From Tridacna crocea (taxonomy: Eukaryota; Mollusca; Bivalvia; Cardiida; Cardiidae), in contig OX031065.1 of the NCBI GenBank assembly GCA_943736015.1, positions 33,556,427 to 33,620,426 on the forward strand: a stretch of 64,000 nucleotides of DNA, read 5' to 3'. The first letter of the stretch is position 1. The number at the start of each line of letters is the position of its first letter. The position numbers and the translations under genes were made by a program. The notes under the pieces are model-generated. The model saw only the letters and a list, made by a program, of their open reading frames with translations, ran no database searches and was not told the DNA's origin. Shown here in pieces: positions 1 to 10,198 of the stretch.

Positions 1-61
1 ACACAGCTTTATGCAACTTTTCCCACATTGGCATTGTTACATGATAAGTTGGATAATGTTT

Positions 62-207
62 TTAACCCTTTCCCAAACAATCCCTGGTTTTTTACGGGTC
101 TGGAATAGTAGCCTTATGAAAACATTGTGGGAAAAGGAGAAAATGCTTTTTTCTAAAGCCTCTTTCTTAGGGTCGCCGAAAGTAGGGATTGTATGGTAAT
201 GGGTTAA
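62..207. repeat. Family A hairpin MITE, double right-end copy
   Basis: TTAA is at both ends. Both arms are right arms (CAATCCCTGG and its inverse), so the whole copy is one imperfect palindrome with no left arm. The central hairpin is partly missing. Confidence 0.8.
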
Positions 208-310
208 GGACCTTTTGTGGGTAACGCAAGTCGAGATCAGACTGCACAGAATGTGCTGTCTGATTTTGGATCTTCGTTATCTGATAAGGAGTTATTGCCT
301 ACCGAAAATA
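204..310. repeat. Family B palindrome, partial
   Basis: The core AGATCAGACTGCACAGAATG and its inverted half are recognisable, followed by TCTGATAAGGAGTTATT. It begins at the TTAA that closes the preceding copy. The distal arm cannot be followed. Confidence 0.6.
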
Positions 311-417
311 CCTTTGAAACAGAAAAAATCTTGGTTTATAGTATCGGCTTAAAAGTTTCATTTATATAGCAGGATAATTGCATAAAGATGAAAGTGTACG
401 GACTAAAAAACTGTGTA

Positions 418-645
418 AGGGTTATTACATAGCAAAATTATGGACCTATCCTAATCGAAAGCAATTGCAGACAACAATTTCAATTTAGTTGCTCAGATTG
501 TGCAACTGTTTATTGATAGGATAAAGAATATTGTGGGAAAAGGAGAAAATGCTGTTTACCAGCATTTTCTCCTTTTCCCACAATGTTTTCAAAAGGCTTG
601 TTTCCAAGGGTCGTCAAAATTTGTCATTGTGTGGCAAAGGGTTAA
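418..645 (+). repeat. Family A hairpin MITE
   Basis: Full-length but diverged. The left arm box reads GCAATTGCAGACAAC, the hairpin centre is at about 553-558, and the right end closes on TTAA. Confidence 0.8.
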
Positions 646-1161
646 GTATATTTGAACCCAAACTGATGTTTGTACTTCGACCCCCTTTTGACAACTGAAA
701 CCTCAAGTACCAGTGAACTTTGAAACTCTTCAGATCAGTTCAAGAAGCACTCATCAATTGATCTCTTTCCTGGTTGACGAAGTGTGCATAGAAGTCCGCT
801 TTTGTGGTCAGCATAGATTAAATTGTTATCTGTTCTCTCTGCGGTCTTTTATCTTAGATCTACATTACATGGTAGATTATTTTGTGAGATTTTCCAATAG
901 TCTCGAAGTACATGTAGTAACATTTTGGTATATATTTTATCGGTTTAAAATGTTTGAGAATTCTTCACAAATGCTTATCTCTCAGGACACCATGTAGACA
1001 AACTAGACACTATCAGTTTTAGGAGATAAAATACTCAAGTATTGCCATTTGTAGACTGTCTTGGCATTAGAGTTCATGACTATTATAGACCATGTAAATC
1101 ACAGATCAGACTGCAACTGTAGTTATGGGAGGCAGTTCAAATCTGAACCAAACATCAATTA
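646..1161. other. No gene or repeat recognised
   Basis: AT-rich unique-looking sequence. The open frame at 713-997 has no recognisable domain, no splice context and no coding-like composition. Confidence 0.5.
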
Positions 1162-1390
1162 TTAACTCATTACCAGACGACATTATTTTAGACTTGTCCA
1201 AATCAAAAGCATATGCACACGACAAAGTAAAAATGACTAAAATTTCAAAATTTGTTTTATGAAGGGTAGAAAACATTGTTGGAAAAGGAGAAAATGCTGG
1301 TTACCAGCATTTTCTCCTTTTCCCACAATTTTTTCAAAAGGCTTCTTTTCCAGGAGCGTCAAAAGTAGGGATTGTGTGGTAATGGGTTAA
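1162..1390 (+). repeat. Family A hairpin MITE
   Basis: Full copy with TTAA at both ends and a near-perfect hairpin centred at about 1301. It shares its right TTAA with the next copy. Confidence 0.9.
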
Positions 1391-1610
1391 CTTTTCACCT
1401 AATAGTCCTGTGTTTTTAATAGTCTTGAAAAGGGAGGCTTTTAAAAATATTGTCGGAAAAAGATGGCAATGCTGGTAACCAGCATCTTTTGGCACAATAT
1501 TTGCTGCCACTTCTGAGAAACATGCAATCATTTTAATCACTTTAGTCAAATTGAATTGGTTGTCTGCAATTGCATTCATTGTGTTTGACTTAGATTTTTC
1601 TTTCGGTTAA
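1387..1610 (-). repeat. Family A hairpin MITE, decayed
   Basis: Diverged copy in inverted orientation, with a weak hairpin (ATGCTGGTAACCAGCAT core) and a left arm that is only just readable. It is bounded by TTAA shared with both neighbours. Confidence 0.65.
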
Positions 1611-1812
1611 CTCTTTACCACATGACAAAATTTTAGACTGGATCAAATTGAAAGCATTTGCAGATGAAAAAAGAAGGTGACTAAAAAATAGATATTTGTT
1701 CTGGGAAGGGTAGATCAAATGGTTACCAGCATTTTCTCCTTTTCCCATAGTGTTTTCAAAAGGCTTCTTTCTCAGGGGCGTCAAAAGTAGGGATTGTGTG
1801 GTAATGGGTTAA
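1607..1812 (+). repeat. Family A hairpin MITE, half hairpin lost
   Basis: Both arms are well preserved (GCATTTGCAGATGAA; AGTAGGGATTGTGTGGTAAT). The left half of the hairpin is deleted. Confidence 0.85.
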
Positions 1813-1823
1813 ACCAGTTGGAT

Positions 1824-2054
1824 TTAACTCTTTACCAAATGACAAATTTATACACGAGTCCAAATTAAAAGCATTTGCAGGCGACAAAATGAATATAACT
1901 GAAAAGTTAAGATTTGCTATGGGAAGGGTTACAGAAAACATTGTGGGAAAAAGAGAAAATGTTGGTTACCAGCATTTTCTCCTTTTCCCACAATGTTTTC
2001 TAAAGCTGCTACCTCAGGGTCATCAAAAGTCAGGATTTTGTGGTAAAGGGTTAA
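1824..2054 (+). repeat. Family A hairpin MITE
   Basis: Full copy with TTAA ends, hairpin centred at about 1967 and the box GCATTTGCAGGCGAC. Confidence 0.88.
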
Positions 2055-2663
2055 GGGCAGTTGCAACTCTGAATATTTATTGGACTGAAATGATGGAATT
2101 TGCCTCTGAAAAGATACAAAACAATTTTGGAATGGATAAAAGGATGGTGATCAGCATTTATTTTTTTTCCCTTTTTGCACAAAGTTTTCTATAGCCTTCT
2201 TAAACATCAATAAAACTCTGAAGGATTTAAGAGTCAAATATGAATTAGTATTCTCTATTAAATGTAATTAATAAATAAAGGATGTACAGACATGAAATAG
2301 GTTATTGGTTACAAATAAAAGATGTTGGAAGAAAGTTGCATAACTTTTGTAAATTTAGGTTAATTTATTCATGTTTTAAAATGGGTCAAGAGATATTTTC
2401 CAATTCAGTGGATAACCATTGGTCATTTCTTTGCCATTTCACCCATCATCTCATAGATGCACAGGTTTTGGATTACTCTGACTTCACCCATTGTCAAACA
2501 ATCGGGAGTTAAAGGAGCATGGGGAAGAAGGCCTATTTTAGCATTAATTGTCGAAAAAGGAGAAATTGTTGGTAACCAATTGTGACTCCTTTCAAAATGA
2601 TGTTTTCAGACCTCTAAAAATCAAATCCAATCTTTTGAGCAGCAATTTTCATCTCCTTCTTGC
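2055..2663. other. Intergenic, two decayed family A traces
   Basis: Faint hairpin remnants occur at about 2150-2200 and 2540-2600 (GGAGAAATTGTTGGTAACC). Nothing else is recognised. The open frame at 2282-2512 has no support. Confidence 0.45.
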
Positions 2664-2920
2664 TTAACTCTTTATCAAACGACAAAATTGTAGACCTGTC
2701 CAGATTGAAAGCATTTGCAGACAACAACACAAGTATGGTTCAAAAATTGAAATTTGTCTTGTGAAGGGGAGAAAACATTGTGGGTAAAGAAGCCCTCTGA
2801 AAACATTGTTGGAAAAGGAGAAAATGCTGGTAACCAGCATTTTCTCCTTTTCCAACAATGTTTTCAGAAGGCTTCTTTCTCAGGGTTGTTAAAAGTCGGG
2901 ATTGTGTGGTAAAGAGTTAA
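2664..2920 (+). repeat. Family A hairpin MITE with partial stem duplication
   Basis: TTAA ends. The left stem appears twice (GAAAACATTGTGGG, then GAAAACATTGTTGGA). The second stem and its partner share a paired change: TTGG opposite CCAA, where most copies have TGGG and CCCA. Confidence 0.87.
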
Positions 2921-2961
2921 AGTAATAAAACATGCCTAAAATTTTGTTTTGTGTCAAAGGA

Positions 2962-3145
2962 TTAACCTTTAGGCTGTTAAGTGCAACTTACTGACCTTTC
3001 GTGGACAGTGTAGATCAAGATCAGAATGCATAGAACGTGCAGTCTGATATTAGATCTACACTGTCCAATAAGGACCTATTATTTTCCAAACCGTAACTTT
3101 TAGATAGCCATATTTGTGTTCTTACTATTTCATTTAAGTGAAAGG
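2962..3145. repeat. Family B palindrome
   Basis: Starts with TTAACCTTTAGGCTG, followed by GACAGTGTAGATCAAGATCA, a tight palindrome and TACACTGTCC. The far end is indistinct. A fragment of a family A right end follows at 3142-3194. Confidence 0.72.
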
Positions 3146-3412
3146 CTTCTTTCCCAGGGTCGTTAAAAGTCGGCATTGTGTGGTGAAGGATTAAGTATTG
3201 GAAAAACTATTTCAGATTGTGTTGACAAAACACAAACAATTTCCTTCTAAGGTCACAATCTGTAATGAGTCAAAATAAGTTTCACTAAAAGGTCACAATT
3301 GATAATGTTTAAATCATCAGTCTAATCTATAACCTGTATCGTCTTACCTTATATGGAAAAGGTGCTCCACAACCCTAAAATAAACTGAATGGACCAACAA
3401 CATGAATGGAGG

Positions 3413-3704
3413 TAAAACCCTTTACCACACAAACCCATCTTTTAAGGGCCTTGAGAAAGCTTTTAAAACATTGTGGGAAAAGGAGAAAATGATGGTAACC
3501 AGCATTTTCTCCTTTTCCAACAATGTTTTTTTTTTCAAATTTTTGGACCACATTTACTGTACAAAATGGATTTTATGGATTTGTAGTAATATGATGGCTT
3601 GCTTGGTACAAACCCTTTACCACACAATCCCGACTTTTAACAACCCTGAGAAAGAAGCCTTTTGAAAACATTGTGGGAAAAAGGAAAAAATGCTGGTAAC
3701 GGGT
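3413..3704 (-). repeat. Two truncated family A copies
   Basis: 3413-3537 is a right arm plus complete hairpin. 3608-3704 is a right arm plus half hairpin that ends directly in GGGTTAAA. The second ends about 50 nt before the RING exon and so lies in the intron, next to its pyrimidine tract. Confidence 0.8.
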
Positions 3705-3756
3705 TAAACTCCCTTTTTTTCCAGAGCAAGGCTCATGCCATCTGTTTATATTACAG

Positions 3757-4074
3757 GTGCTAGAAGAGACGTTGGAAAAGATCGAGGAGTCCCTTCTCTG
3801 TATTGTGTGCCGCGAGATGGAAAATTCCGCTGTGTTATGTCCCTGTGGTCATGTGACCTGTATGGACTGTGCCAACAAACTTTCCAGCTGCCCGCTGTGC
3901 AGAAAAGACATTACAGGTGTACAGAAAGTGTTTCTACCCACAGTTCAGATATTTCAGGAGTCTGTGTGCTCAAGTAGCATATCCTTGATCCCGAAGAAGG
4001 GAGCCACGAAAGCCTGTAGTAGAAGCCGACGGAAAGGTTTCAAAGTAGAAGAAATGGAAGTTGCGGAATCTTAA
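3757..4074 (+). CDS. RING-finger E3 ligase, last exon (MIB-like RING)
   Basis: Seen: an acceptor (TTATATTACAG ending at 3756) opens a frame of 105 codons that ends in TAA at 4072-4074. Exon residues 15-48 form a complete C3HC4 RING with spacing C-x2-C-x11-C-x-H-x2-C-x2-C-x6-C-x2-C, containing CIVC, CPCGH and CPLCRKDI. Known: short RINGs of this spacing with CPxCR occur at the C-terminus of Mind-bomb and IAP-type ubiquitin ligases. The H-x2-C step fits MIB better than IAP. They bind an E2 enzyme and transfer ubiquitin to substrates. Inferred: this is the terminal exon of a larger protein whose substrate-binding part lies upstream; I could not find other exons. The tail after the RING (about 55 residues, basic then acidic) is not recognised. 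An alternative acceptor exists at 3722-3723. The first codon is GTG, so the exon does not start the protein. Confidence 0.8.
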   Translation: MLEETLEKIEESLLCIVCREMENSAVLCPCGHVTCMDCANKLSSCPLCRKDITGVQKVFLPTVQIFQESVCSSSISLIPKKGATKACSRSRRKGFKVEEMEVAES

Positions 4075-4162
4075 TTGTTATTTTTTATTGTGTGATATTT
4101 GTTTTGAATTTGTCTCTGTATTGTTGTAACCTTCAGCAGACCTTGCATAAATTGAAACTGAA

Positions 4163-4391
4163 TTAACCCTTAACCAGTAAATGGCGTCTTTTAACACCAA
4201 TTAGGAAGAAACCTTTTGAAAACATTGTGGGAAAAGGAGAAAATGCTGGTAACCAGCATTTTCTCCTTTTCCCTCAGTGTTTTCTACTCTGTCAAAGAAA
4301 AATTACACCATTTGAGCCACACTGAAATTTTCGTTTGCAAATGCTTTCAAGTTGGACAAGGCTAAAATTTTGTTGTCTGGTGAAGGGTTAA
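4163..4391 (-). repeat. Family A hairpin MITE
   Basis: Full copy with TTAA ends. It belongs to the subtype with CACCATTTGAGCCAC in the left arm. It begins about 90 nt after the RING stop codon and may overlap the 3' UTR. Confidence 0.88.
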
Positions 4392-4402
4392 CCCCCCAAA
4401 AG

Positions 4403-4483
4403 AAAAACTCAATGGATTTTTCCATTATAGAATAGGGCAAACAAAAACTCAATAGAAATTTCCATTGTAGAATAGGGCCAAGA
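4403..4483. repeat. Short tandem duplication
   Basis: Two imperfect copies of a unit of about 40 bp (AAAAACTCAAT...TAGAATAGGGC) in direct order. Confidence 0.7.
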
Positions 4484-4589
4484 TAATTGCAAATTAGTTG
4501 CTCCTGTCTGTAGCATTTTAGCAAAGTGAACAGTACAGATCTAAGATCAGACTACATGTTTTTGGTCATAAAGAGAACTGTAGTTGTGC

Positions 4590-4815
4590 TCTATACTTAC
4601 TAAAAACAAAATTGTAGACTACTTCAAAGTGAAAGCATTTGCAGATGAAACACTAAATAGTGATAAAAAAATTAAGACATGTTGCCTTGAAAAGGTAGAA
4701 AATATTGTTGGGAATGGAGAAAATTCTGGTTACCAGTATTTTCTTCTTTTCCCCCACAATGTTTTCGAAAGTTATTTTTAGAAGGGGTGGTCAAAACTTT
4801 GGTGATAAAGGTTGA
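4590..4815 (+). repeat. Family A hairpin MITE, decayed
   Basis: The box GCATTTGCAGATGAA, a weakened hairpin and a degenerate right arm are visible. A B-like fragment (AGATCTAAGATCAGACTACA) precedes it at about 4536. Confidence 0.7.
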
Positions 4816-4871
4816 ATTTTGCCATCTGGAATCTTTTTGAAATGACCCAAGTCTTAAATTTTGTCATCTGC

Positions 4872-5100
4872 TTAACCCTTTCCCAAATGACAAATTTTGG
4901 ACTCTTCCAAACCAAAAGACTTTGCAGACGACCATTTTTGATTTGGAGAAAATGGCAGAAAGTTCTCAAAAAAGGTAGAAAACACTGTGGGAAAAGGAGA
5001 AATTGCTCGTTACAAGCAATTTCTCCTTTTCCCAAAGTGTTTTCAAAAGATTTTTACTGCAGAAAAGTAAAAAACCAGGGCTTGTTTGGGAAAGGGTTAA
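4872..5100 (+). repeat. Family A hairpin MITE, GCTCGT hairpin variant
   Basis: TTAA ends. The hairpin tip is ATTGCTCGTTACAAGCAAT rather than ATGCTGGTTACCAGCAT, so both arms of the stem differ together from the usual form. Confidence 0.85.
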
Positions 5101-5337
5101 CCCATTACTATACAAGCACTACTTTTGATGCCCCTGAGAAAGAAGTCTTTTGAAAAACACTATGGGAAAAGTAGAAAATGCTGGTTTTCACCATATAACA
5201 GCATTTTCTCCTTTTCCCACAGTGTTTTCTACCCTTCCCAGAACAAATTTCCATTTTTTTGTCACCTTTATTTTGTCGTCTGCAAATTCTTTCAATTTGG
5301 ACCAGTCTAAAATTTTCTTGTGTGGTAAAGAGTTGAG
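5097..5337 (-). repeat. Family A hairpin MITE
   Basis: Shares its TTAA with the preceding copy, head to head. There is a small insertion at the hairpin tip (TTTTCACCATATAA). Confidence 0.82.
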
Positions 5338-5447
5338 TAGGGAGGCGGTCTGCTGTAAAGTAGCTTATAATTTTAAGTTCAATTATTATTTAGTGACTGA
5401 GATAATGTGCAATAGTTATGTGTAGATGTTGGCCATAAAAAGATATT

Positions 5448-5735
5448 TTAACCCCATTTACCTTCATCAGAGAACTTTTTTTTTGTATCGCAGCAGACTG
5501 TATATTAAAACATTGTGGCAAAAAAATGAAATTGCTTTTGATGGGCTATTTAACCTCTTACTGAGCAATTTCTTCCTACTGCCCAATGTTTTGACAGAAG
5601 CATGTATATGTATTTTTGTATTAAGCATTACCGAAAAATCTGTTTTTTGACGACCTCGATGGAAAAGGTTTTTGAAAATAATGTGGAAAATTGAGAAAAT
5701 ATTGGTAAAGTCGGGATTGTGTGGCAAAGGGATAG
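5448..5735. repeat. Two decayed family A fragments
   Basis: A degenerate hairpin (ACATTGTGGCAAAAA...GAGCAATTTC) lies at 5448-5605. A stem plus right end (GTCGGGATTGTGTGGCAAAG) lies at 5655-5735. Confidence 0.55.
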
Positions 5736-5834
5736 ACATCTTGTAACAACCAATTTTTCCTGTGACTTCATCGGTTAACAGAGCTATATATAAGAATCAT
5801 CAGTCATGGTGTTCCTAAGTCATTATTTCTTTGA

Positions 5835-5898
5835 AACCCTATGTTGTGGGTACTCAATGAGACAATTCTAATGAGTACCCACCCACAACAATAGGGTT
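5835..5898. repeat. Palindrome C (AAACCCTAT hairpin)
   Basis: An inverted repeat opens with AAACCCTATGTTGTGGGTAC and closes with its complement. Two more copies lie at 57.35-57.64 kb. Confidence 0.8.
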
Positions 5899-5964
5899 TT
5901 GTGGAGAACAACATGTAATTTCAATTTTGAAATCAAAATCACTCTCTCTTTCAGGAGCTCTTTA

Positions 5965-6193
5965 TTAACCCTTTTCCAAACAATCCCTGATTTTTATGAC
6001 CCTGTGATAGAAGCCTTATGAAAACATTGTGGGAAAAGGAGAAAATGCTGGTAACCAGCATTTTCTCCTTTTCCTACAATGTTTTCTACCCTGCAGGAAA
6101 CAAATTTTAGTTTTTGAGTTTCGTTTATTTTGTTGTCTGTGAGTGCTTTGAATTTGGACCAGTCTAAAATTTTGTCATGTGGTAAAGAGTTAG
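5965..6193 (-). repeat. Family A hairpin MITE
   Basis: Full copy with perfect hairpin centre. TTAA on the left, the variant TTAG on the right. Confidence 0.87.
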
Positions 6194-6227
6194 TTAATAC
6201 ATTTACTCTTGAAGCATCATTGGTCCA

Positions 6228-6505
6228 TATTATATGGAGTGCAACACACGAAAAGGTGCATTCGGACATTGGCGTAAAGTGTCGTCCCGGATTAGCCTGC
6301 GCAGTCCGCGCAAGCTAATCCGAGACGGCACTTTACGACTACATTAGATTTTCTGCTACAGTAGACTTGCGTAAAACAGAAAATCACATAAAATCAGAAA
6401 GTGTCGTTTCGGATTAGCATGTGCGGACTGCACGCACTGATCAGAGACGACACTTTCCGCAAATGTCCGAATGACCCTTTTCGCGTGTTGCACACCATAT
6501 AATAG
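6228..6505. repeat. Element D: nested palindromic MITE
   Basis: Terminal inverted repeats of about 45 bp (ATATGGAGTGCAACACACGA and partner) enclose two further inner palindromes around GGATTAGCCTGCGCAGTCCG and GGATTAGCATGTGCGGACTG. The structure is hairpins within a hairpin. It encodes no protein. Confidence 0.85.
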
Positions 6506-6599
6506 ATCTTTTCCCATCAACTTCATCTAGTGCAAGTTTTGTATAAAGAGGTAGTAAGTTGGAATCTTTGTGGCTTTTGCTCATTTTCAAGATGATTCA

Positions 6600-6770
6600 A
6601 ATTTTTAAAAATTCTCCAAATTTAAAGGATTTATGAATGAAAATGTGGTTCAAATTGTAGTATTTGTCAGTGAAAGGGTAGAAAACATTGAGGGATAAGG
6701 AGAATTACTGGTTACCAGTAATTTATCCTCTTCTATGTTTTCAAAATCCTTCTGTAATTAGGTCTTCAAA
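6600..6770 (+). repeat. Family A hairpin MITE, decayed
   Basis: The hairpin (GAGAATTACTGGTTACCAGT) and the stem GGGTAGAAAACATTG are readable. Both ends are lost. Confidence 0.6.
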
Positions 6771-6793
6771 ACCTTGGCTAGTCTAGTAAACTA

Positions 6794-7455
6794 CAGTCGA
6801 CTCTCATTATGTTGAAATCACTTCTCAAAACTCCTGTTAAGTCGAAGTCGAAGCATTGTCCGAACTTCGAGCCTCTTTACTTCATATTGAATTTAGTTTT
6901 TATCTCGAAGCCGTTGCATCCCAAAACCTGTTATGTCGAAGTAATTTGAACAGCAATTTTGTACATCGGGTCATACTTTCATCTATATATCTGCTATTGT
7001 TTGTAGATAATAGGGTGCCAGATTCACATGATGCTTCATTATCTTAATTAATTCAATAGATATCGGATTATAAAAGGTGCGAATAAGTTTGTAGCAGCTG
7101 TTCATGTAAGACTTACACATCGTGAAAAATACACTGGATGGTGAGGATTGTCAGTTTGTCCCTCTTAGTAATCGCTCATGTTTTAAGTCGGTATGCACAA
7201 ACACGGCCTATTTATTTGTTGAATGCGCATAAACATCATCAGAAATGCAACTTAATCGTGCTTTTGCTATGCTCAAGCAAACCAGCGAGGGACCTTTAAA
7301 TTTCCAGGGTTTGTACCACAAATCCACAACGATAATTTATCCCCGTTCTTATTTTATGTTTACTCCCGGTTTTCAAAGTCGGTCCTCGAATTCTTATATC
7401 GAACTCCTGTTATGTCAAACTATTTCCAGAGATTTGAGATAACGAGAGTTGACTG
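6794..7455. mobile_element. Pogo-like non-autonomous DNA transposon
   Basis: Terminal inverted repeats CAGTCGACTCTCATTATGTT and its counterpart (CAGTCAACTCTCGTTATCTC on the other strand) bound 662 bp and are flanked by TA on each side (6792-6793, 7456-7457). TA duplication and CAGT-type ends fit the Tc1/mariner-pogo group. The interior has short TTATGTCGAAG-like motifs. The open frames at 6856-7047 and 7245-7442 show no transposase motif. Confidence 0.75.
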
Positions 7456-7617
7456 TATATACTGAATGTTCATTATTGTAAATATACAATTATACGATCT
7501 TTGATATTGTAACTGGTGCTATGTGACGTGGTGAGAAAATCTTGATAACCATGTGTTCTGAATTTTTTGTAAGTTGATGCTAATATATGATTGAGCCGTG
7601 CTTTCGCAAAAAGGGGT

Positions 7618-7848
7618 TTAAACCTTTACCGCACAATCCCGACAATTAGCGATCCTGAAAAAGAAGCCTTTTGAAAACACTGTTGGAAAAGGAGAAAATG
7701 CTGGTAACCAGCATTTTCTCCTTTTCCCACAGCATTTCCTACCCTTCACAAAACTTTCAGTCAAAATTTTCAGTCACTTTCATCTTGTCGTCTGCAAATG
7801 CTTTCAATTTGGACAAGCCTAAAATATTGTAGTTTGGTAATGAGTTAA
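7618..7848 (-). repeat. Family A hairpin MITE
   Basis: Full copy. Its right TTAA (7845-7848) is also the left TTAA of the next copy. Confidence 0.88.
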
Positions 7849-8061
7849 ACCTTTACCGAATGACAAATTTTTAGACTTGTCCAAATTGAAAGCATTTGCA
7901 GACAACATATAAAATGTAACTGAAGAAGTGAAAGGGTAGAAAACATTGTTGGCAAAGGAGAAAAATGGTGGTTACCAGCATTTTCTCCTTTTCCCACAAT
8001 GTTTTCAAAAGGCTTCTTTATCATGGCCGTTAAAAGTCGGGATTGTGTGGTAATGGGTTAA
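7845..8061 (+). repeat. Family A hairpin MITE
   Basis: Full copy in opposite orientation to its left neighbour, sharing one TTAA with it. Confidence 0.88.
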
Positions 8062-8463
8062 TGTATCTCTGGCATTTTACCAAGCAATGACTAACTGCAT
8101 TGTTAGGTGGAATGGTCCTTTTACATGCTGTTTACAAAACACAATGTTTCAATTTATGTCAGTTTTTATATTCAGTTTTTGCAGATACATTGGAACCTCT
8201 TCACAAAGTATGGCTTATATTCATATGTACATGTATAACATGTTTTTCTTTTTCATTTTTATGCTTAATGAAAGAAAAATATATATTGCAGATATAGTTG
8301 ACACACTCTTATCAGCTTTATTTTGTTTTTTTCCCCTTTTTGTGCTATCATCATTAATAGAAAAGTATGATAAAAGGTATTAATTTTATTTCCATGTTTT
8401 TATTTCTGTTTTAAACTGCAACATTTTTTTTCTCTTTTAAACCATAGTTTTTTTTTTTCTGTT
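8062..8463. other. T-rich unique sequence, no gene seen
   Basis: Pyrimidine-rich stretch with several T runs. The open frame at 8087-8383 is hydrophobic only because of the T bias and has no start or splice support. Confidence 0.5.
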
Positions 8464-8715
8464 TTAACTCTACCGAAAAATCCCTGGTTTTTATGACCCC
8501 GAGATAGATGCCTTTTGAAAACATCGTGGGAAAAGGAGGAAATGCTGGTTAACCAGCATTTCCTCCTTTTCCCACAATGTTTTCTACCCCGCTGGAAACA
8601 AATTTTAATTTTTGAGTTGTTACCTTTATTTTGTCATCTGCTAGAGCTTTCAAGTGGACCATTTTACCAATCCATGTCATGGTCACTAAAAGTGTGGCTC
8701 TTGTGGTAAAGACTT
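8464..8715 (-). repeat. Family A hairpin MITE, GAGG/CCTC stem variant
   Basis: The stem reads AAGGAGGAAATGCTGG opposite CCAGCATTTCCTCCTT, a paired change from the usual GGAGAAAATG. The left arm is rearranged near its end. Confidence 0.83.
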
Positions 8716-8837
8716 CAACAACTTTGAGGAGAGAATAAGAGACTGTTTCATGCGGTTAGATCTTGATTGTCCTTGGCTACTGAAGTGATTATTATTAGAC
8801 AATGCTACAGTAGTATTTATCACTAATGCTTGGCACT

Positions 8838-9067
8838 TTAACCCATTACCATGCAGGAAAATTTTTAGACCTATCCAAATTGAAGGCATTTTCAGACGAC
8901 AATTTCAAAGCGGCTCAAATGGTTCAATTTTGCTTTAATAGGGTAGAAAACATTGTGGGAAAAGGAGAAAATGCTGGCTACCAGCATTTTCTCCTTTTCC
9001 CACAATGTTTTCTAAAGGCTTCTTTCTCAGGGTCGTCAAAAGTAGGGATTGTGTGGTAATGGGTCAA
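8838..9067 (+). repeat. Family A hairpin MITE, near-consensus
   Basis: One of the best copies. The stem of about 31 bp (8947-9011) is perfect apart from the tip. The left end is TTAA and the right end TCAA, shared with the next copy. Confidence 0.92.
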
Positions 9068-9293
9068 TCCTGAACCACACAGGCCCTACTTTTAAGGACA
9101 CAGACAAGGAAAGGTCTTGAAAAGATTGTGGGAAAAGAAGAAAATGTTGATATCCAGCATTTTATCCTTTACCCACCATGTTTTCAACTCTTCCAAAAGT
9201 CACAATTCAATTTTTGATTCACATTTATTTTGTTGATTGGAAATGCTTTCAATTTGGACTTGCCCAAAATTTTGTCGTTTGGTAAAGAGTTGA
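9064..9293 (-). repeat. Family A hairpin MITE
   Basis: Moderately diverged, all parts readable. Second of three copies in an end-sharing chain. Confidence 0.8.
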
Positions 9294-9512
9294 TCCATTA
9301 TCACATAGTCCTGAGTTTGAATTAACCTATAGAAAGAAAAGTTTTGAAAGGATTTTGAGAGAAGATAATGCAGGTAACCATCATTTTCTTCGCCCACAAT
9401 GTTTCCTTTCTTTTAGAGACAAAGCCCATTATTTGTGCCTCGTTTACTATGTCCTTTGGAAATGCTTCCAACTTTGATATGTCTAAAGTATTGTCATGTG
9501 GTAAAAGGTTAT
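9290..9512 (-). repeat. Family A hairpin MITE, diverged
   Basis: Third of the chain. The hairpin is eroded (AATGCAGGTAACCATCATT). Confidence 0.7.
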
Positions 9513-9583
9513 GGGTTAATTTGTTAGTGTGATATTGTATTATGCAATCAGAGGAATGGAATTTGTGGTTTTGATGAAATCAT

Positions 9584-9811
9584 TCAACTCTTTACCACAT
9601 AATCCCGCCTTTTGATGACCCTGAGAAAGAAAGCTTTTGAAAACATCATGGGAAAAGGAGAAAATGCTGGTAACCAGCATTTTCCCTTTTCCCATAATGT
9701 TTTCTTCCCTTCCCAAAAGAAATTTCAAATTTTCAGTCACTTTTATTTTGTCATCTGCAGGTGCTTTCAATTTAGACCAGTCTACAAATTTGTCGTTTGG
9801 TAAAGAGTTAA
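9584..9811 (-). repeat. Family A hairpin MITE
   Basis: Full copy with a good hairpin. Shares TTAA 9808-9811 with the next copy. Confidence 0.87.
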
Positions 9812-10038
9812 CTCTTTACCATAGGACAAAATTATGGACCTGTCCAAATTGAAAGCATTTGCAGACAACGAAGTAAATGTGAATAAAAAAATTTAGTTTT
9901 GAGTTTGAAAGAGTTTGAAAACATGGTGGGAAAAGGAGAAAATGCTGGTTACCAGCATTTTCTCCTTTTCCAACATTGTTTTCAAAAGCTTTCCTTCTTA
10001 GGGTTGTTAAAAAGTTGGAATTGTGTGGTAAAGAGTTA
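9808..10038 (+). repeat. Family A hairpin MITE
   Basis: Full copy with a good hairpin and TTAA on both sides. Inverted relative to its left neighbour. Confidence 0.88.
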
Positions 10039-10198
10039 AAACTCTTTATCACAGTCTAAAGTTTAAATGACCCTTAGACAGAAGCCTTTTGAAAATATTG
10101 TTTGAACGGGATTTTATGCTGGAAACTACTGGTTCCTCCTGTTCCCATCATGTTTTCAACATGAGTAATACAAATTTCATCATTTGAACCACATTTAA
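10035..10198 (-). repeat. Family A hairpin MITE, truncated
   Basis: Right arm and a decayed hairpin. The distal left arm is missing. Ends on the TTAA of the next copy. Confidence 0.65.

Noticed and set aside
713-997. 94-residue open frame as a host exon
   Set aside because: AT-rich, no domain, no convincing splice sites and no neighbour in phase.
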